This document shows positions 59,456 through 64,000 of a stretch of DNA of 64,000 nt, one piece after another. A program made the translations under genes and the position numbers. The notes under the pieces are model-generated. The model was not told where the DNA came from, did no database searches, and saw only the letters and a list, made by a program, of their open reading frames with translations. The stretch lies in contig NC_037321.1 of the NCBI RefSeq assembly GCF_000143535.2, positions 1,550,001 through 1,614,000 of the forward strand, in the 5' to 3' direction. Origin of the DNA: Botrytis cinerea B05.10. Taxonomy: Eukaryota > Ascomycota > Leotiomycetes > Helotiales > Sclerotiniaceae. The number at the start of each line of letters is the position of its first letter. Within the stretch, counting starts at the first letter, position 1.

Positions 59456-61704
59456 GGTGACGGCTGTATGGTTATCGGATGATTTGATTCGGGATGATTG
59501 AGTATGTATTTTTGAGCGGCGTTCAATTGACCGGCGTCACTTTGAAGTATTAAATATAAATATTAAAATAATTGAGACAAAAACGATATTGTATATTCTT
59601 GAATGATAATAATAAAATCTACAAACCCCGAAAAACAAGATATCTTCACGATGCACCTTCTTGCTGGGTTCAAAACAAGGCACAGATAGATACCAAGTTT
59701 ATCAAATGAATGTAGATAGATACGAAGGATATATCGATAACAATTCTACTCGTCTTTGCAACAATACGAATGAGTATGGACAGAAGAGAGAGAAGAGGAA
59801 GAAGAACAAGAGATAAAAAGACAGACGATAGAAAGAAATAGCTACGGGACATCTATGCCTTTAGGTAGCATTTGCTATCTCCAGCTGAAAAACGAGCTAT
59901 CCTATCTACTAGATAGAGATAGCTTCCCAATTTTCCCATCATCCGAAGCTACCTCCCTTCCTTGCCTTGGTATTTTTTCTCTCTCTTTACGTCGTACCGT
60001 ACCCTTCCTTATGCATGTATTGGTTCGAAATCATCCAGGAACATGCGAATGGTTGGATGAAAAGAAATGGATAACTAGTTGAGAAAACGATAAGTGCACG
60101 GTCTGGTGGTCCTGTCTCGGTTCTCTTGATTTTTGTTAGTGACAGCGCTAAGATACTTTGGATCTATTTTCGGTTCTGGAATTTGTTGACATGCGTGCTT
60201 GGAGAGCTTGGAGAGCTTGGAGAGCTTGGAAACGGGAGAGCGACATTGCACTTTATGGGACTTGGTATGGATCATATGACTATATGTATTTGTATGGCGA
60301 TATATCATATGGAGCAGAGGAGTGCCTACCACTTACTCACTGCCCACTGCATATCACATACATATCTACATACATATACACACAGCATATTCCCTCTCCA
60401 CCAGCTCATATGCTGACCTCCTCAAGACCACTCTTCCGGCACTCGGGAAACACATTAGTTACACCCAAGCAATGAGCGAGTGAACACAGAACCCAGAAAA
60501 GAACGAACCACATCATCTCCCCAATCCCAAGAACCCTGACTCACAGAACCAAAGCACCACGCCAAAGCCCCCGAGAACCATTCGTGCCATTCTCTTCTAG
60601 CTCGGACTACCGACCACACCATCTCCAACACGACTACTGCAGGTACCAAAGCACTAATCGAGTTTATCTCATTTCATTACATGATACCACACTACACTCT
60701 TCTCTAGTTGCTCCTCGCAAAATAGACTAAACTGCGTCCCTGCATTCTCGACATTCTGACGAGCGTTTTAGTTCCCATCTGACTTCCCACGATCGCTAAT
60801 TATTTCCTACTACATAGTACACACTACATACACACTCCAGACATAAGAATTTACTCACATGTACTCATCACCATGTAAGAGAGAAACAGCTGATTACCAA
60901 GAAAGAACACAGCCTAGAAATTTAAAGTCATCTTAGCTACGCACAATCAAATTCATGGTGCGTACGCTATCGAAGTATCAAGTTCTGGGATTCTATTGGG
61001 GTTCTTCGGATTGGATGGATGGATGAATGGATGGATGGATGTGCGCTGATCCAAGCTGGTCTGCTCGGATCCGATGTATTCGTCTGATCTGATGAGAAGT
61101 ACGCCAAATAGTAGAAATTGTCATAGATATAGTTACAGCTGTCATAGAATAGAGTTAACAAATAACTAACTAACTAATTAAATAAATAAAAAGGGATAAA
61201 TGAGCGAGGAGAAAGTTAATACCTAGGTAGGTAAACACTATATATCATTCATAAACCTACATCTATCTACATCTGATATGAAATAGGAAATATGAAATCC
61301 AAACCCCAAAATCCAAAAATTCACTCTAACCTACACATTAACCAATCAACCAACCAATCAATCAATCACCTCGTCTGTACAAACCAGATCAAAAAACCAA
61401 ACCCTCCCAAAGAAAAAAAAAAAACAGATCTGGAATCTAATAAGAAGTATCATCTACAGAGTACTAAGATAATAATTCGAGAAAGCTAGATAGTATCTAT
61501 CCATGCATCATCTAAAATCTTTCTATGAGTATGTTTATATGTAAGATCTTACATTCGACAGATCTTGTTTAGACTTTGATCAATTTGAGATTGTAGGAAA
61601 TGTACAACCATGTATGTATATATGTATATAGTATCTATCCCGCACGCATCGCAACACATTATCTACCCTCCCATCAATCTCAACACAATCAATCAGTCCT
61701 TCAT
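59456..61704. other. Long gene-poor spacer
   Basis: 2.2 kb between the GH128-like promoter side and the amidase stop. It contains three GGAGAGCTT nonamers (about 60199-60228), GGAT tetramers (about 61010-61040) and A+T-rich sequence. I see no coding or RNA gene. Confidence 0.5.
60199..60228. repeat. GGAGAGCTT short tandem repeat (about 3 copies)
   Basis: About three perfect 9-bp units, GAGAGCTTG, then decay. It lies in an otherwise empty spacer. Confidence 0.85.
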
Positions 61705-63833
61705 TCAAGAAACAATTTCATTCCCCAGCAACCTCCCAATCTCCTCCGCAATCTCCATGATTCTCTCCTCCGCCAATCTTCTCCCAATAATTTGCACGGC
61801 AACTGGTGCTCCATGATATGCTTCCGGATCATCTATTCACATATTAGTAAATTTATAAACACCCCCTTTGGTTATCACCCAATAAAGAAAAAGATAAAAC
61901 TTACACTCCGCCTGCACCATCCCATCCACCTCATTCAACCCCTCATACCCCTCTTTCCTCCCATCCACCCCCTTATCAGCAAATAACACCGGGACCACCA
62001 CGGTCGTAAAATCTAGCAAATTAATCACACTCGTATACCCATAATACATAAACTGATCATGGCGAACCGCCGCTGTCGCCGCCACAGGTGCAACAATCGC
62101 ATCGATTTCCCTACCGAGTTTCTCTTCCATGATTCGAAATTGCTCGAGGTATTCGCATTGGTATGTCCATCTTTGAATATTGACGTCCCAGAGTTCGTTG
62201 AGGGAGAGAGGGGGGTCGGTTGTGTTTGCAAAGTCGGATACATTGGGGATGGGAGGCTCACCCGATGCGGAAAGATCGGCTCGGATGTCCTTGGGTTTGT
62301 TTAGTGGGGATCTCGATGAGAGACTTGTTTATAAATCGTCTTACCTTTCCGGCATCTGAGCTGTATATTTTGCCGAGGAGATCGTGAGCATAATCATGCT
62401 TGTAGGGCTTCCATTCAAAGACTTGATGCCCATTTTGTTTCAGAGTATCGACTACCTTTTGGATGCCACGGAGAATTGGGGGGTGGGGTAGAACCTGAGA
62501 TAGTTAGCATCGTAATGTTTATATGTATTCTGTCTTTCTGGAAAGGGAGATTGAGCGCTTCCACTTAGCTGTGTTTACTTGAGACCTCATCATTACCGCA
62601 GTCATGGTCGGATATCAGACTTATCCTCGTTCCATGTAGCAATCGAACTGCCAGAAAAGTGTAGAGGGACTTAAGATGATCTTGAGACATACTTTACCAT
62701 CAAAATCATAGTACCCGATCGTCAAGCCACCATTCGAAATTCTGGACTTTATAACATCGGCTTCCGATTGCCTCCATGGCATAGGGACAACTTTAGCATC
62801 ATATTTCCAAGGTTCTTCTGCAAGAACAGATTCCACGAATAATCGCATATCTGCAAAATTCATTAATTCAAACACAAAGACTATCAAAAAATTTCTGAAG
62901 TAAGTTTAACATACCTACAACTGAATGGGTAATGGGACCACAAACACTGTGCACAGTTTCCTGACCCTCCATACTATTTGCCATCTTACCATAAGGAAGA
63001 CGACCATGACTTGGACGTAAGCCATATAAGAAATTAAACGCCGCTGGTACACGAATAGAGCCACCGATATCAGTCCCAACACCAATGACTCCACCTCGGA
63101 ATGCGATATTTGCACCTTCACCACCTGATGAACCACCACAGGACCAATTCTTATTATAAGGATTTACTGTTCTCCCAATAATGTTATTGAGCGTTTCACA
63201 GCACATTAGACTCTGGGGTACACTGGTTTTCATGTAAAAGACGGCTCCGGCTTTGAGTAGAAGCCTGACGAGAATTGAATCGTCATCTTCATACTTTCCA
63301 AGCCACGAAACATATCCCATAGATGTCTCAAGACCCTGATGAACACAGAATAAGCAGAAAGCCTATAGCACAATCGTGTTCGACTCACCTTGATTCTAAA
63401 TTGATCCTTCAAAGAGATTGGTAGACCATGAAGTGGACCGACCGTTTTTCCCGTTTTCTTATAGTGCTCATCCAATTCCTTAGCTCGTGCAAGAGCCATC
63501 TCAGGAAAGAATTCGAGAGCACAATTTAGCTTTACATCATTAACATGGCTCATATTGCACCCATAAACTACTCACAAATTGATGGGCCAGAGCGGCTCTT
63601 TTACAAAATGCCGTTGTCACTTCAACGGAAGTCAATTCACCCTTCGCCATCTTGGCTACGAGATCAGTAGCTGACGAATTTGTGATGGAAATCTCGTCAG
63701 TAGACATCACGTCACAAATACTAGTATATCCCATCACACAATATTCGGAAGGTTGGGATTTCAAACGCCATTCCGGAGGAATGCTGGCGTCGATTCGATC
63801 TTTCTTATCTTTTGCAACATTTTGCCAGGACAT
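61705..63833 (-). CDS. Amidase (amidase-signature family, acetamidase-like)
   Basis: Amide hydrolase of 546 aa in seven exons: 63833-63576, 63529-63389, 63335-62915, 62850-62693, 62494-62345, 62289-61905 and 61832-61705; introns 46, 53, 64, 198, 55 and 72 nt, all in phase. The Ser-cisSer-Lys triad is complete: Lys127 (HGLPISLKDQF), Ser202 (CGGSSGGEG) and Ser226 (GTDIGGSIRVP), with the 75- and 24-residue spacings usual for the family. HGAPVAVQIIGRR near the end is the conserved C-terminal block. No signal peptide. It resembles fungal general amidases/acetamidases (amdS-like) that release ammonia from amides; substrate is not certain. The fourth intron is unusually long for this region. Confidence 0.93.
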
Positions 63834-64000
63834 CTTGTTTCAATTGACAGAACCAAATAACAGTTGATACTCAAAGTGATCCGATATTCAGTATTGGAGA
63901 GGAGGACGAACTTTGAAGAGATGACAGACGAAACAAGAAGATAGCACAACATCTTGTAGTGGGGCGAAGGCGCCTAGTATGTTTTAGCCTTGTAGGATTT
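63834..64000. promoter_or_regulatory. Upstream region of the amidase, cut by the window edge
   Basis: The last 167 bases are the 5' flank of the minus-strand amidase. Nothing else is visible. Confidence 0.4.

Overview
This window looks like nuclear DNA of a filamentous ascomycete (Pezizomycotina). A helotialean leotiomycete of the Botrytis/Sclerotinia type is my best guess from overall protein character, but it is not proven. The support is direct: genes lie on both strands with 0.3-2.8 kb spacers, and nearly all introns are 46-80 nt with GTAAGT-like donors and CTAAC-like branch sites just before the acceptor. The gene set is eukaryotic and fungal: PKC1 with two HR1 domains, ERG8, ALG3, Rieske protein, CCT-alpha. 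Spacers are rich in pyrimidine tracts and microsatellites. I saw no CRISPR array, tRNA, rRNA or intact transposon.

Layout. 1-11 kb: the 3' end of an unrecognised acidic-tailed protein, an Arc1/EMAP-II-type tRNA-binding cofactor (-), phosphomevalonate kinase ERG8 (-), and a large mitochondrial PPR protein (+). 12-17.5 kb: two tandem XPG/RAD2-superfamily nucleases (-) that share a 14-nt first exon. 18-29 kb: a more accessory stretch with a five-exon cytochrome P450 (-), an unresolved membrane-type gene or relic (-), a possible small myristoylated Ser-rich protein (+), a secretory lipase (-) and a secreted BBE-type FAD oxidoreductase (+). 29.6-48.8 kb: mostly housekeeping, with Rieske RIP1 (+), CCT-alpha (-) head to head with prolyl-tRNA synthetase (+), PKC1 (-), a mitochondrial acyl-CoA dehydrogenase (-), an MFS transporter (-), an EIF1AD-like protein (+) and ALG3 (-). 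51.6-64 kb: a SNF2/RING ATPase (+), a satellite-rich convergent spacer, a GPI-type GH128-like glucanase (-) and an amidase (-).

Working relationships. Genes here do not form operons. Functional themes are translation (Arc1-like, ProRS, EIF1AD-like), mitochondrial function (PPR, Rieske, acyl-CoA dehydrogenase), cell wall and glycosylation (PKC1 signalling, ALG3, GH128-like) and DNA structure processing (two XPG-like nucleases, SNF2/RING). The 18-29 kb block could be a small degradative or secondary-metabolism neighbourhood, but it has no backbone synthase and no transcription factor, so this is only a suggestion.

Exon coordinates were set by hand from splice motifs, reading phase and family conservation, and every multi-exon model was checked to sum to a multiple of three. 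The most interesting items are the tandem nuclease pair with a probable hidden C-terminal exon, a 69-bp tandem duplication of the ERG8 3' end, a perfect 19-copy 9-bp minisatellite, and the unresolved locus at 20.5-21.6 kb. None of them amounts to a clearly new biological system.
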